Shown: positions 35,417 through 43,948, counted from the stretch's first letter. The stretch: 49,576 nt of DNA from Fimbriiglobus sp. (GCA_025351325.1 JANXWE010000140.1:1-49576), one strand, 5' to 3'. The notes: generated by a model from the sequence alone, not told the origin. Numbers and translations: made by a program.

Positions 35417-35474
35417 AATTTTGTTGGCCCGTTTGGCCTCCCGGTTCCGCTTATTGGAGAAGGAGGTCGATGCC

Positions 35475-36611
35475 TTGAGTGATCGCGTGAACCCGCTGAT
35501 GCTCAAACTCCTTGCGGAGTGGGAAGAGACGCGCGCGTGTTCACAGTCCCCAACACCCGAGGAGATCTGTGTGGCCCATCCCGAGATGCTGGCCGAATTT
35601 CGTGACCGAGCCGAGCGGTTGGCGTCCGTCGATACCCTCTTCGATTTGGCCGGTTTCGCTTCGCGGGAGACGAAACCCGACATCCCGGGTTTTGAACTGG
35701 AACACCTGATTGGCCAGGGCGGTATGGGGGCCGTGTACCGTGGCCGAGATCGGGTGCTGAACCGAGAGGTCGCGGTGAAATTGCCCGTCGGAGCGTATTG
35801 CAATGCCGAGGCCCGGCGCCGCTTCTTGCGGGAAGGCCAGACCTTGGCCCGGTTGCGCCACCCGAACATTGTGCCGATCCACTCGGCGGGAGTGGCGGGG
35901 TTCACCCCCTATTTGGTGATGGATTTCATCCCCGGCGGTCATCTCGGCCGGCACGTGAAACAACCGATGTCGGTCGAGGATGTGGCCGCGGTGATGGTGC
36001 AAATCTGTCGGGCCGTCGATCACGCCCATCGCGCGGGAATCGTGCATCGGGATCTCAAGCCGAGTAATATTTTGCTCGATGACGCGGGACGCCCATTGGT
36101 CTGTGACTTCGGAGTCGCCACATTGTTTGTGAGCGACGATGAGAAAACTACAAATAACCGGATCACGTCGATGCAGGGTTGCGGCACACCGGCCTATGCG
36201 GCACCGGAGCAGAGGCGGGTTGATCGGGAACGGTTTGCCCCATCCGCCGATGTCTGGTCGCTCGGCGTCGTCTTCTGCGAGTTACTCACCAGCCAGCGTC
36301 CGGTGCTCAAGGATTCGCAAAATCGCTTCGATCTGGTTCTGCCCGAGCTGAAACGTTCCCAGCGAAATGGCGGACTGGAGCAGATCGTTCGCCGCTGCCT
36401 CGCGGTGTCGCCGTCGGATCGGTACCCGACGGCAGGGGCGATGGCCGACGCGATAGAAGGTTGGCAAAAATCCCGAAAGAACCGCACTTGGAAGATCGCC
36501 GCAATCGCTCTGGCCGTGGCCATGATCGCTGTCGCCGTCAGCATCGCGTGGTTCAACCCGGAAGCCAAGCAAAAGCGAGCCGTGGCCGCCGCGATTTCGC
36601 AACTTGAATAA
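35475..36611 (+). CDS. Hanks-type serine/threonine protein kinase, truncated after its membrane helix
   Basis: The start is a TTG at 35475 preceded by GGAGG, because SDRVNPLMLKLLAEWEE is the usual opening of ECF-linked planctomycete kinases; upstream TTG codons are less likely. The 378-residue product has a helical N-terminal domain (1-70). The kinase follows with GQGGMGAVYRG from residue 80, the ATP-anchoring K102 in VAVKLP, HRDLKPSN (catalytic D193), DFGVA and YAAPEQ. A transmembrane helix is at about 337-358. The frame ends at TAA just 21 residues later, while the sequence downstream still reads as a decayed sensor domain. The kinase core looks intact, so catalysis may persist without the outer domain. 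Confidence 0.87.
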   Translation: MSDRVNPLMLKLLAEWEETRACSQSPTPEEICVAHPEMLAEFRDRAERLASVDTLFDLAGFASRETKPDIPGFELEHLIGQGGMGAVYRGRDRVLNREVAVKLPVGAYCNAEARRRFLREGQTLARLRHPNIVPIHSAGVAGFTPYLVMDFIPGGHLGRHVKQPMSVEDVAAVMVQICRAVDHAHRAGIVHRDLKPSNILLDDAGRPLVCDFGVATLFVSDDEKTTNNRITSMQGCGTPAYAAPEQRRVDRERFAPSADVWSLGVVFCELLTSQRPVLKDSQNRFDLVLPELKRSQRNGGLEQIVRRCLAVSPSDRYPTAGAMADAIEGWQKSRKNRTWKIAAIALAVAMIAVAVSIAWFNPEAKQKRAVAAAISQLE

Positions 36612-37326
36612 GTAGGGGAACTCGACTTGTTGACGGCCGGCCCCGACGGCAACGCTTTGACGGTGAAGCGCGGAGGGAGCGAAGCGACGGACTGCCGCCA
36701 AGATGACGACGGCTTCCTCATTGACACGACGCGGGACAGCAGCTTGGTGGAATTCCTGCCGTCAGTACCCGCCAAACCACTACACGCTCCGCGCAACGAT
36801 CCGGCCCAACTGGTTGCAGAATGGGAAACTGGTGTTCGGACTCGCTTGCAAGTCCAGTACGTTCTGGACTCGAGAGGGCTTCCAGAATTCTTTCCACGCA
36901 CTACTCATTTCGACGCCCGAAAACCAACCGGCCAGCGCCCTTCTCGAACAGAGATGGTTTGGACAAGGATCGGGCCCGAAGAATACTGTGGCCCGCTCCG
37001 TGCACTCGAATCGGAATCGGACGAAGAGTCTGGTGACGTTTGACCCGCTGATCGAGACAGCGGGAGTCGAATGGAATCTTACACTCAGCGTGACACCCCA
37101 AAATGTAAGCGGGACTTGCACTCGACCCGGGGAAACTGACCCGGGTCACTTGGAGCCGATTACATCGCTAGATCAAACAGATTTTCTCGGCCAAATGTCG
37201 CGGGTGTACCCGGACACGCAACCGTATCAACAGCAAGCCCTCACCGGCTCAGGGATCGGAATCTTCGTCGGATCCGGGTCTTGTACTCTCCTCCGATTCC
37301 GCATCGAGCTGGACGAAATTCGGTGA
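36612..37326 (+). pseudogene. Decayed C-terminal sensor domain of the kinase
   Basis: After the kinase TAA the same frame continues as GELDLLTAGPDGNALTVKRG and DGFLIDTTRDSSLVEFLPSV. Protein-like sequence then moves to the +1 frame at about 36776: HYTLRATIRP, then VEWNLTLSVTPQNVS and a typical terminal block GIGIFVGSGSCTLLRFRIEL ending at 37326. So one nonsense codon and one frameshift separate three parts of what reads as a single kinase tail with a jelly-roll-type extracellular domain. The remnant frames are long (138 and 207 codons from their first ATG), so short products are possible but not expected. Confidence 0.6.
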
Positions 37327-37366
37327 TCATCTTTCCAACGCACTTACACTCTTCGAGGTTCACGTG

Positions 37367-37714
37367 ATGGCTGCCAACTTCAACAAAACCGTGACGGTTA
37401 CGATCAACGCTCAAGGGGATATTAATGTTGTTGTGACCCATCAAGAGGGCTACATAGTGGCCGCAAAGATCACGATCACGAAGCGCGTCGATTCTACTCG
37501 CAGACAAGTATTATTCACGAATGAACCGGCACCGTTCACACCCGGTGTTTTCAGCTCCACCGCAGTCTTACAAAATGCAAATGCCGCTGGCCCTGGCACG
37601 TACGACGTGAAGGTCGTGTGCAGCGGGGACACGTTCTTGGAGACGATCACCGTGCCGGCCAACGGCACGGCAACTCAGCTTCTCAAACTGCAACCCAAAC
37701 CTGTTGCCGGGTGA
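37367..37714 (+). CDS. Hypothetical beta-rich protein
   Basis: This 115-residue protein has alternating hydrophobic beta strands (NKTVTVTINAQGDINVVVTH; YIVAAKITITKR; GTYDVKVVCSGDTFLETITV) and reads like a small Ig-like or carbohydrate-binding fold. There is no signal peptide. A GAGG about nine bases upstream supports the ATG at 37367 (a GTG directly before it is the alternative). It follows the decayed kinase tail by 40 bases and may once have been cotranscribed with the sigma/kinase pair. No family is recognised. Confidence 0.6.
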   Translation: MAANFNKTVTVTINAQGDINVVVTHQEGYIVAAKITITKRVDSTRRQVLFTNEPAPFTPGVFSSTAVLQNANAAGPGTYDVKVVCSGDTFLETITVPANGTATQLLKLQPKPVAG

Positions 37715-37734
37715 GACGAGTCCAAATCAGTCAA

Positions 37735-38319
37735 TCACCCCGGTAATTGCAAGACCGTCGGCAATCCGACGGCCGCATCCAGTATCGCCCGAGCTTCCGT
37801 GAACCAGAGCGGTTCGCCGTCCGGCCAAAGGGGTGCGCCGGGTGTGAGGGACGTATAGTCCGCCAGCAAAAGTGCATCGGGGACGCGGCCACTGGCCTGC
37901 ACGACCCGCACAGCCTGCATCGCGGCACTGGCGATCCGCGATGCGGAACTCAGGCGGGCCGCATCGGCGGCGAATGCGGCAGCCGCGAAGGCCAGTTCCG
38001 AATCGACCGCCGCCTGCGAGTGGCCGAGCAAACGAACGATTCCGGCGGCGGCGTTGGCCGTGCCGCGGGCGATTTCCGCAGCCAAATCGAGCGTGAACCG
38101 CGAAACGTTCTCGCCGCGGGCGAAGGCCTCGACGACATTCACCACGGCGTCGGTCGCGCAAGCCCATTCCACCGCTTCGGGGCCGTAGTCGCCACTCCCC
38201 TCCGCGATGACGGGCACGAGCCGAGCCGCCGCCCGCACCGCCAGCAACACCGCGGCCCCCTTGGGCCGGGTCGCCAACTCGGATTCGACCGTGGCCCAAG
38301 ATGGGAGTGTGTTGGGCAT
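37735..38319 (-). CDS. Hypothetical alanine-rich helical protein
   Basis: The 194-residue protein is almost all helical and rich in alanine (GAAVLLAVRAAARLVPVIAE; VNVVEAFARGENVSRFTLDL; AAAAFAADAARLSSASRIAS). It ends LWFTEARAILDAAVGLPTVL. It has no signal peptide and no convincing membrane segments. A separate piece of a homologue, covering only the last 37 residues, survives at 45475-45587, showing that the family was duplicated in this chromosome. The function is unknown. Confidence 0.65.
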   Translation of the reverse strand: MPNTLPSWATVESELATRPKGAAVLLAVRAAARLVPVIAEGSGDYGPEAVEWACATDAVVNVVEAFARGENVSRFTLDLAAEIARGTANAAAGIVRLLGHSQAAVDSELAFAAAAFAADAARLSSASRIASAAMQAVRVVQASGRVPDALLLADYTSLTPGAPLWPDGEPLWFTEARAILDAAVGLPTVLQLPG

Positions 38320-38335
38320 ATGGTGAGTTCCGAGG

Positions 38336-39259
38336 CTACTTCTTCTCTTTCACAACGAACTTCTTGATCTCGAACTTCGCCCCGTTCTTCTCGTACCAGG
38401 TTTTGATCGTCTCTTTCCACAAGCCGTTGTAGCTCTCGCCCGGCTTCACCACGAACTGCGGGATGCCGTTGTTGCCGGGATAGAGGCCGACCAAGCTGGC
38501 GATACCGGGGCCGGACGCCTGATAATCGAATCCGGCGACGGGCATATCGGCTGCGGCCCAGTCGGCTTCGAGGAGCGTCTTCATAATCAGTTTGGTCTCT
38601 TCGGCAGGAATCGCCACTTCCACCAATTGACCCGACCGCACGGGCTGGCGATACTTGCTGAGGATAGCCGCCGACGCAGTCAAACGGGCTTCGAGTTTCT
38701 CTTCCTTCAGGGCCTTCACCGGATCGGCAATCGCGTCGAGGATCGACTTCACTTTCGCCAGTTCGTCTTTGTAATTTTCGTCTTTGGCGGCGACGGGTGT
38801 GAAGCCCTGCTGCACGGAGTAGTACGAATCGGAGCCGGGGTGCTTCTGGAGGAAGAAGATCCCCTCTTGGCCGTCGGTCAATTGAATCGGCCCGAAACCA
38901 CGACCGGGAAACGGACGCCCGCCGAACTTGCCGCCTTGTGGCACTTCGTCGCCGCCGACGGCGCCCGGTTGGGCTTGGAAAGCCACTTTGAGGTGCGTGA
39001 CGTTCTTCGCCCCGGCGAGCATCGTTTCGATTTTGATCACCGCGACGGTGAACGCCACTTTGGTTTTGTCGCCGGGGAACTGCGGGAGTTCGACGGTCTC
39101 TTTTTCGACACTCGTGACTTTCCCCGTGACGACCACATCGGCCTGGGCGACCTTCTGGGAAGTCGAAAAGTTCTGGATGGCAATGCGGAGGGCTTTGGCC
39201 GGTTGTTGAGCGACCGCGAACGACGCGAAGGCCATACTGACAAATAGGATGCGACGCAT
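38336..39259 (-). CDS. Secreted hypothetical protein
   Basis: The 307-residue protein has a signal peptide (MRRILFVSMAFASFAVAQQ), and GGGAGAA upstream supports that start over the 39-residue longer frame. The N-terminal domain (about 35-110) looks like an OB-type beta barrel (ADVVVTGKVTSVEKETVELP; KVAFTVAVIKIETML) in which a compound is passed to or from a surface. A glycine/proline loop (GGKFGGRPFPGRGFGP) follows, and the C-terminal half is helical (AKVKSILDAIADPVKALKEE), ending in a lysine-rich tail. It is similar in layout to secreted planctomycete hypotheticals. No catalytic motif was seen. Confidence 0.72.
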   Translation of the reverse strand: MRRILFVSMAFASFAVAQQPAKALRIAIQNFSTSQKVAQADVVVTGKVTSVEKETVELPQFPGDKTKVAFTVAVIKIETMLAGAKNVTHLKVAFQAQPGAVGGDEVPQGGKFGGRPFPGRGFGPIQLTDGQEGIFFLQKHPGSDSYYSVQQGFTPVAAKDENYKDELAKVKSILDAIADPVKALKEEKLEARLTASAAILSKYRQPVRSGQLVEVAIPAEETKLIMKTLLEADWAAADMPVAGFDYQASGPGIASLVGLYPGNNGIPQFVVKPGESYNGLWKETIKTWYEKNGAKFEIKKFVVKEKK

Positions 39260-39564
39260 GACACATTCTCCCGAGGGAACCAAGCGAGGGCGGCGGTCGG
39301 AATTCACCCGAAGACACAAATTCCAGACGGAGCAATCGCTCAAATGGTTTGCGTCCATCGACGGATTGTGGAACAAATGGAACCGAGCCGCAACCGGAAA
39401 TGGTGCAAAGTGAACGTGTTTGTTGATGGGCGTAAGAATCCAAAAATCTTACGAATGCCCATAATCAGCACGTCAGGCTAGCGTGCCTGCCAAGTTCTTC
39501 GGACGACACTGACCCCGAATGAAGTTGGTACTCTATGAAATAGTGGCAAATCAGTCGATACTTG
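39260..39564. other. Intergenic stretch at the edge of a lower-GC block
   Basis: No gene or RNA is supported in these 305 bases. From about 39420 the base composition becomes noticeably more AT-rich than the preceding genes, and this continues to about 40240. Confidence 0.4.
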
Positions 39565-40050
39565 CTACATCCGCTCTCGAACACGTCGAGCTAATGCATG
39601 TTGCACTGTTGTGCGTTTGTCATACAAATCAGCAAGAGTTCGCAATGAAGAAAACAACGCTGGGTACTTATGTTGGTCAAAATCAAAAGCCATTTGGAAA
39701 TGGTCTTCAGCCAGTTGGTGATAGCTCAGTATCCGATCCGCAAAAGATGAAAAAAGACCACTCAACTCGAAGTGGATTATGTGCCACAGCTCCGGCCAGT
39801 TGTCCTTGGAAATCGTTAGCAATGCATTTCTATAATTCTCAAAGGCGTTCACTGAATTTACCGATGCCGATCCCTTGGCTATGCGACTATAGGCTCTGGC
39901 GATACCCTGATGACATTCTCCCGATTCAAGAGGATTCATCTGCGATTCATAAACTGTCAGTGCTTTCGAGAAGCAACGAATTGCCAGTTCCAGATTCGCA
40001 TCTTTAGAATTGATCTTGCGACTGAGATAACAGGCACCCAACTCGGCCAT
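39565..40050 (-). pseudogene. TPR-like gene fragment
   Basis: A 161-residue frame reads as tetratricopeptide-like repeats: MAELGACYLSRKINSKDANL, LAIRCFSKALTVYESQMNPL, GECHQGIARAYSRIAKGSAS and HFQMAFDFDQHK. In the same frame, protein-like sequence continues upstream of the only ATG (SLPKLWARI) until a TGA near 40154. This suggests the ORF is the internal part of a longer repeat protein, perhaps of the CHAT-TPR type, that lost its start. Codon use is much less GC-biased than neighbours. It could also be a short functional protein starting at 40050, but no ribosome-binding site was found. Confidence 0.45.
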
Positions 40051-40069
40051 AATTCGAGCCCAAAGCTTT

Positions 40070-40093
40070 GGTAGTGATGCATTATCGCGTTGA
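40070..40093. repeat. Left copy of a 24-bp inverted repeat
   Basis: GGTAGTGATGCATTATCGCG then TTGA. It matches the reverse complement of 42222-42245 at 23 of 24 positions, bracketing a 2.1 kb block of genes. Here it overlaps the upstream, start-less part of the TPR fragment frame. Confidence 0.6.
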
Positions 40094-40239
40094 TCGCTGG
40101 AAAACAGTGGTTTCCGCGATCCGTAGTCTAAACTATGTTGATTGTGGCCGAAAGATCAAACTCAACGCAAGTACAGATATGGTTGCGAGATTCTTGCATT
40201 GGCTTGGATCGAAGTTTGAATCCAAGCCAACCCCGAAGG

Positions 40240-40512
40240 CTACTGGGTTGGCGTCAGGAGAATTGTGGGAAGTGCCACAACGGTTCCGTCCTTAAGTGTT
40301 ATCATTTCGTAATCGGTCGCTTGTTGCACCGTATAGACTTGCCCTCGCGCGTGCATCTTGCTGCCGTTGATCGGAATGCCTGCGCATCGCACCACGAATG
40401 GCTCACCCACTCCTATCGAACCATCGGCGTTGTCCTTGCGGATGATGAACTTCACTGGCGTGAGCGAATCGCGTTGGTGAAGCTCGAATTCCTGCGGTTT
40501 CGGTTCGGCCAT
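40240..40512 (-). CDS. Small hypothetical protein
   Basis: The 90-residue protein reads FELHQRDSLTPVKFIIRKDN and later FVVRCAGIPINGSKMHARGQ, a compact beta-type sequence without signal peptide, membrane segment or known motif. AGGAG about ten bases upstream supports the ATG at 40512. It lies inside the segment bracketed by the 24-bp inverted repeat. No family is recognised. Confidence 0.55.
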   Translation of the reverse strand: MAEPKPQEFELHQRDSLTPVKFIIRKDNADGSIGVGEPFVVRCAGIPINGSKMHARGQVYTVQQATDYEMITLKDGTVVALPTILLTPTQ

Positions 40513-40549
40513 CGCCTGTTGCTCCTGTTTTTGTTGCTGGTCATGCTAC

Positions 40550-40682
40550 TCAGGACGGCGCCGCCGACAACTCTTGCGGCATGGTGTTCCGCACCAGTTC
40601 TTCCAGCGTCCACGGATGATCGGCAAGTCCCGCCGCCATCGCAGGCCGGATCGGGCAGGCGTTTATTCTTGGATTTGCTCAT
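40550..40682 (-). pseudogene. Possible transposase tail remnant
   Basis: One frame starts MSKSKNKRLPDP. The overlapping +1 frame reads RPAMAAGLADHPWTLEELVR and stops at 40550. From memory, AMAAGLxDHxWTxxELL is a common ending of DDE-type transposases. Joining the two frames needs one frameshift, so this may be the decayed 3' end of an insertion sequence, or simply a 29-residue ORF. The evidence is thin. Confidence 0.3.
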
Positions 40683-40722
40683 GGCCGGAGTCTAACGCAC
40701 GGTCACCGTTGGTCGCAAGGCG

Positions 40723-41325
40723 TCATACGCTCAGGAAGCACATCCCGCACGTTGCAATCGCCAGTCCGACAAGACCGGCAACTACCGCGACTCTGGCGCC
40801 GCGAGAACTGTTTCCGAAATAGGCCCATGAAACCACCCCCATAGCCGCGACCGCAAGGATGACGAGGTAGCCGGCCCCGATGCCCAGCGATGCCATAGTC
40901 ATCCGCAAGTCTGATGGATCGCTCGCATTCGCCGGAGCCTTTCCGGCGAGCCTCAGACTTTGATGATTCACACCCGCCCGACGCGCGATTGAGAACGCGA
41001 AGGCGCAGCCCCAAATGAGGGCGACCGCCGACATGATGATGACCACGACGCCCATCGAGGTGTAGATTTGCGAGCCGTGTGCCGGACCTGTCCAGTTCTC
41101 GCCCCATCCGGCGAAGGGGGTAGAGGGGCGCGAGCGGATGGGGATGCCGTCGTCGGCAGCACTCGCCTTCTGGGGCTTTGCCTTTTCCTTATTCGGTTTC
41201 GATGGCTCCGGCAGAGGCGACCCGAGGGCGAATCCGACTTTGCAGCTTGGGCAAAACGTGGTCTTGCTCTCGCCATTCGGCGCAGAGAATTTGAAGTCGC
41301 ACTTCGGGCAAATGGTCGCGGCCAT
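40723..41325 (-). CDS. Zinc-ribbon protein with three membrane segments
   Basis: The 200-residue protein begins with a zinc ribbon (CPKC at 7-10 and CPSC at about 25-28). A lysine-rich linker (PNKEKAKPQKAS) leads to hydrophobic segments at about 92-112 (MGVVVIIMSAVALIWGCAFA), 148-168 and 178-198. The pattern matches many planctomycete zinc-ribbon membrane proteins that may sense something with the cytoplasmic ribbon, but no function is known. It is divergent from the 41423 gene. Confidence 0.72.
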   Translation of the reverse strand: MAATICPKCDFKFSAPNGESKTTFCPSCKVGFALGSPLPEPSKPNKEKAKPQKASAADDGIPIRSRPSTPFAGWGENWTGPAHGSQIYTSMGVVVIIMSAVALIWGCAFAFSIARRAGVNHQSLRLAGKAPANASDPSDLRMTMASLGIGAGYLVILAVAAMGVVSWAYFGNSSRGARVAVVAGLVGLAIATCGMCFLSV

Positions 41326-41422
41326 GACTTGCTCTCCGGGGGCGGGCCGGAGTAGTCTACTGGCGGGCGCTGACGATGGCCAACGACTTCCCTAGATTGG
41401 TGAAAATTATCAAGGAACGGTC

Positions 41423-42199
41423 ATGCCGACAGCATCCGAGAGAATTGCAGCGATTCGATCAAAGATCGAACGGGCCGATAAGCATATCGGTGACTTGACA
41501 ACTGCCATCGCCGCCTTTTCCGAACGCAAGCCGCACGGAACGGCTTTCCAAATCGATCCGAATACCGGAGAGAAAATCATTTACATGAGGGTCTTTGAAC
41601 AGCTTCCCAAGGTCTTCGGGGTCATCGCTAGCGATGCTATTCACAACCTCCGAACCGCCCTCGATCATCTTGCTTGGCAGCTGGTCGAATCGAACGGGGG
41701 CATACCGGATTGGAGAACGTGCTTTCCTATTTCCAAGAGTCTTGCCAAACACGAAGAGGCCGTCGATAGTCCCAAGGTAGAGGGATTTAGTCCTGAGTCG
41801 ATACGTATTCTCAATTCCATCAAGCCATACTTCGGAGGCAATGGTGGCCTCTGGTCGCTCAGCGGAACGGACAACTTCGACAAGCATCGGCTGTTGCTTC
41901 TCACGACTCTCGCCGTCAGTGGTGTTAAAATCAGCAGGCCGAAGGGCGGTATTGGCTCAGCATTTGTCGTGGCCAACTATAACCCCGAGGCTTTTCTTGT
42001 AGACTGCGCAGAACTCGGTCGCTTTACCGTTCCTTTCGACGACAATGACAAGGTGGACTTCAATATCACCACTCGCGTATCGTTCGTCCAGCCGGAGATT
42101 GTTAAAGGTGATGCGGTTGTCCCACTTCTCAATCAGTTCCGCGCCCTTGTCAGTGATGTTGTCGATATGTTCGCTTCGCAATTGAAAGACTCCGTTTAG
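41423..42199 (+). CDS. Conserved hypothetical protein, possible HEPN-like helical fold
   Basis: This 258-residue protein has a long N-terminal helical region (RIAAIRSKIERADKHIGDLT). The segment SDAIHNLRTALDHLAWQLVE and a later DNFDKHRLLLLTTLAVSG recall a scattered family of conserved hypotheticals in bacteria. The helical pair is reminiscent of HEPN-type domains, but the catalytic RxxxxH is not seen, so this is only a suggestion. Codon use is less GC-rich than the surrounding core genes, which fits horizontal acquisition. It lies inside the 24-bp inverted repeat, and its stop is 22 bases from the right copy. Confidence 0.6.
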   Translation: MPTASERIAAIRSKIERADKHIGDLTTAIAAFSERKPHGTAFQIDPNTGEKIIYMRVFEQLPKVFGVIASDAIHNLRTALDHLAWQLVESNGGIPDWRTCFPISKSLAKHEEAVDSPKVEGFSPESIRILNSIKPYFGGNGGLWSLSGTDNFDKHRLLLLTTLAVSGVKISRPKGGIGSAFVVANYNPEAFLVDCAELGRFTVPFDDNDKVDFNITTRVSFVQPEIVKGDAVVPLLNQFRALVSDVVDMFASQLKDSV

Positions 42200-42221
42200 T
42201 AATACTTAGTTTTACGCTTCG

Positions 42222-42245
42222 TCAACGCGATAATGCATCAGTACC
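42222..42245. repeat. Right copy of the 24-bp inverted repeat
   Basis: TCAACGCGATAATGCATCAG then TACC. It is the reverse complement of 40070-40093 with one mismatch. Confidence 0.6.
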
Positions 42246-42267
42246 CGAATTCGGCGTCGAAATCATT

Positions 42268-42301
42268 GGACTTACGTCGATCGTGTAAGGACTTACGTCG
42301 A
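42268..42301. repeat. Two 13-bp direct repeats at 21-bp spacing
   Basis: GGACTTACGTCGA occurs at 42268-42280 and 42289-42301. The 21-base period places both on the same face of the helix, as in protein-binding tandem sites. The rest of 42200-42460 is AT-rich and holds no gene. Confidence 0.55.
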
Positions 42302-42461
42302 GAAAGTCGAATTGCGTATCAAAGCCCTGCGTGGTGGCATTCCTAACTTAGCATAGCCAAGTTGTCAATCACCTGTAAGCCTTCTTCCAAACCTGGCAAC
42401 GACCTAGAAATGTCAGCCCAGTAACTGCACCAAAATTGTACCAGCCCCGAATTTTGACACT

Positions 42462-42497
42462 AAAAAGGACTCGGGGAAATACTCCCGAGTCCTTTTT
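42462..42497. terminator. Bidirectional intrinsic terminator
   Basis: A perfect 14-bp stem (AAAAAGGACTCGGG at 42462-42475 with CCCGAGTCCTTTTT at 42484-42497) encloses an 8-base loop. It ends in five U residues on either strand. On the minus strand it starts 12 bases after the tRNA-Leu gene and is its probable terminator. Confidence 0.88.
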
Positions 42498-42508
42498 GAA
42501 TCTGTGAA

Positions 42509-42592
42509 TGCCGAGGACAGGACTTGAACCTGCACCCCCTTGCGAGGACCAGCACCTCAAGCTGGCGCGTCTGCCAATTCCGCCACCCCGGC
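42509..42592 (-). tRNA. tRNA-Leu (GAG anticodon)
   Basis: The 84-base minus-strand sequence folds as a class II tRNA. The acceptor is GCCGGGG/CCTCGGC (one G-U) with discriminator A. The D-arm includes GGCGGAATTGGCAGA. The anticodon stem CCAGC/GCTGG surrounds TTGAGGT, giving anticodon GAG. A long variable arm (TCCTCGCAAGGGGGT) and the T-loop TTCAAGT complete it. CCA is not encoded. Confidence 0.94.
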
Positions 42593-42682
42593 AATACCAG
42601 AAATTTAGGGGTTCGCGGGCATAGTTCAAGGCGAATCCGGGCGAAGCCCCACTTTTGTGGCCGCGCCCACTACATTTTCCCC

Positions 42683-43948
42683 ATGACGTACGACGAAGCC
42701 ATCGCGTTCTGGTTCGGCAGCATCAATTACGAAGTCCGCAGCGCCACGCCCGAAGACTTGAAACTCGAGCGGATGCGGGCCTTCCTACGCGGCCTGGGCG
42801 ACCCCCACCACCGCTTGCGACTCGTCCACATCACCGGTACCAAGGGCAAAGGGTCGACCGCGGCCATGCTCGGGGCGGTTCTGCAAGCCGCCGGGTACCG
42901 CGTGGGCCTGTTCACGTCGCCGCACTTGGTTCACGTGGAAGAACGGATGCAGGTGGACGGCGTGCCGATCCGCCGCGGAGAACTCGCGGCGCTGATGGAT
43001 CAGATCGCCCCGGTGGTGCGGGCGTTCGGTGGCGGCCCGGAATCGACCCCGACATTCTTCGAGATCAGTACCGCCCTCGGGTTCCTGCACTTCGTGCAGC
43101 GCCGTGTCGACATCGCCATCGTCGAAGTCGGCCTCGGTGGCCGGTTCGATTCCACCAACGTCTGCCAGCCACTCGTGAGCATCATCACCACGGTCGGCCT
43201 CGACCACATGGCCCAACTCGGGAACACGGTCGAAGAAATCGCGTACCAGAAGGCCGGGATCATCAAGCGGGGGGTACCGGTTGTCAGTGGGGTGTGGGAA
43301 CCGGCGCCGCGGCAAGTGATCGAAACCGTGGCCCGCGACGTGGGCACGGTGGTTCAGATGCCGGCTGGCGCATTCGATTACGAGTTGGGCCTGCTCGGAA
43401 CTCACCAGATCGAAAACGCGAAGCTGGCCGTGAAGACGGTGGAGCTGCTCAACTTGAAGGGCTTCACCATTTCCCCGGCAGCGGTGGCCCGAGGATTGAA
43501 GTCGGTGCAGTGGCCCTGCCGAATTGAGGTGGTGGCGCGGAATCCGCACGTGATTTTGGATTGCGCCCACAACCTTCCCTCGGCGCAAGCCCTCGCGGAC
43601 ACACTCACCGAGTCACTCCCTGTGACGGGACATAAGGCAGTGGTCTTCGCGGTCTCGTCGGACAAAGACTACCCGGCGATGTTGCGGATGTTGGCCCCGT
43701 GTTTCGACGAATTTTACTTTACCAAATACGGCATCAACCCGCGCTGCGTGCCGCCCGAGAAACTGGCCGAAGTCTTACAGCAGATTGCCCCCGAAAAATG
43801 TTTCCGCACGTACCCCGATGCCCCGTCGGCTTGGCAAGCGGCGTGGATCGCCACCGGCCCGGGCGACCTGGTCTGCGTCACCGGGTCGGTCTTCCTGGCG
43901 GGGGAATTGCATGAGGCGGTGCGACGGTGCGTGCGCGGTCACAACTGA
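42683..43948 (+). CDS. folC: Folylpolyglutamate/dihydrofolate synthase
   Basis: The 421-residue Mur-ligase-like enzyme adds glutamate to folates (and often to dihydropteroate) using ATP. The P-loop is ITGTKGKGSTAAML (GTKGKGS at 52-58). SPHLVHVEERMQVDG follows, with the FolC stretch VEVGLGGRFDSTNVCQPLVS, and the ATP-proximal aspartate block LDCAHNLPSAQALADTL. The start at MTYDEAIAFWFGSINYE is standard for FolC; the longer in-frame extension runs across the tRNA gene. Its 3' end overlaps the convergent M48 peptidase gene by ten bases. Confidence 0.95.
   Translation: MTYDEAIAFWFGSINYEVRSATPEDLKLERMRAFLRGLGDPHHRLRLVHITGTKGKGSTAAMLGAVLQAAGYRVGLFTSPHLVHVEERMQVDGVPIRRGELAALMDQIAPVVRAFGGGPESTPTFFEISTALGFLHFVQRRVDIAIVEVGLGGRFDSTNVCQPLVSIITTVGLDHMAQLGNTVEEIAYQKAGIIKRGVPVVSGVWEPAPRQVIETVARDVGTVVQMPAGAFDYELGLLGTHQIENAKLAVKTVELLNLKGFTISPAAVARGLKSVQWPCRIEVVARNPHVILDCAHNLPSAQALADTLTESLPVTGHKAVVFAVSSDKDYPAMLRMLAPCFDEFYFTKYGINPRCVPPEKLAEVLQQIAPEKCFRTYPDAPSAWQAAWIATGPGDLVCVTGSVFLAGELHEAVRRCVRGHN

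Noticed and set aside
42462-42592. tRNA-Leu as a proven island attachment site
   Set aside because: No duplicated tRNA 3' end and no integrase gene were found in the window, so only the position is suggestive.
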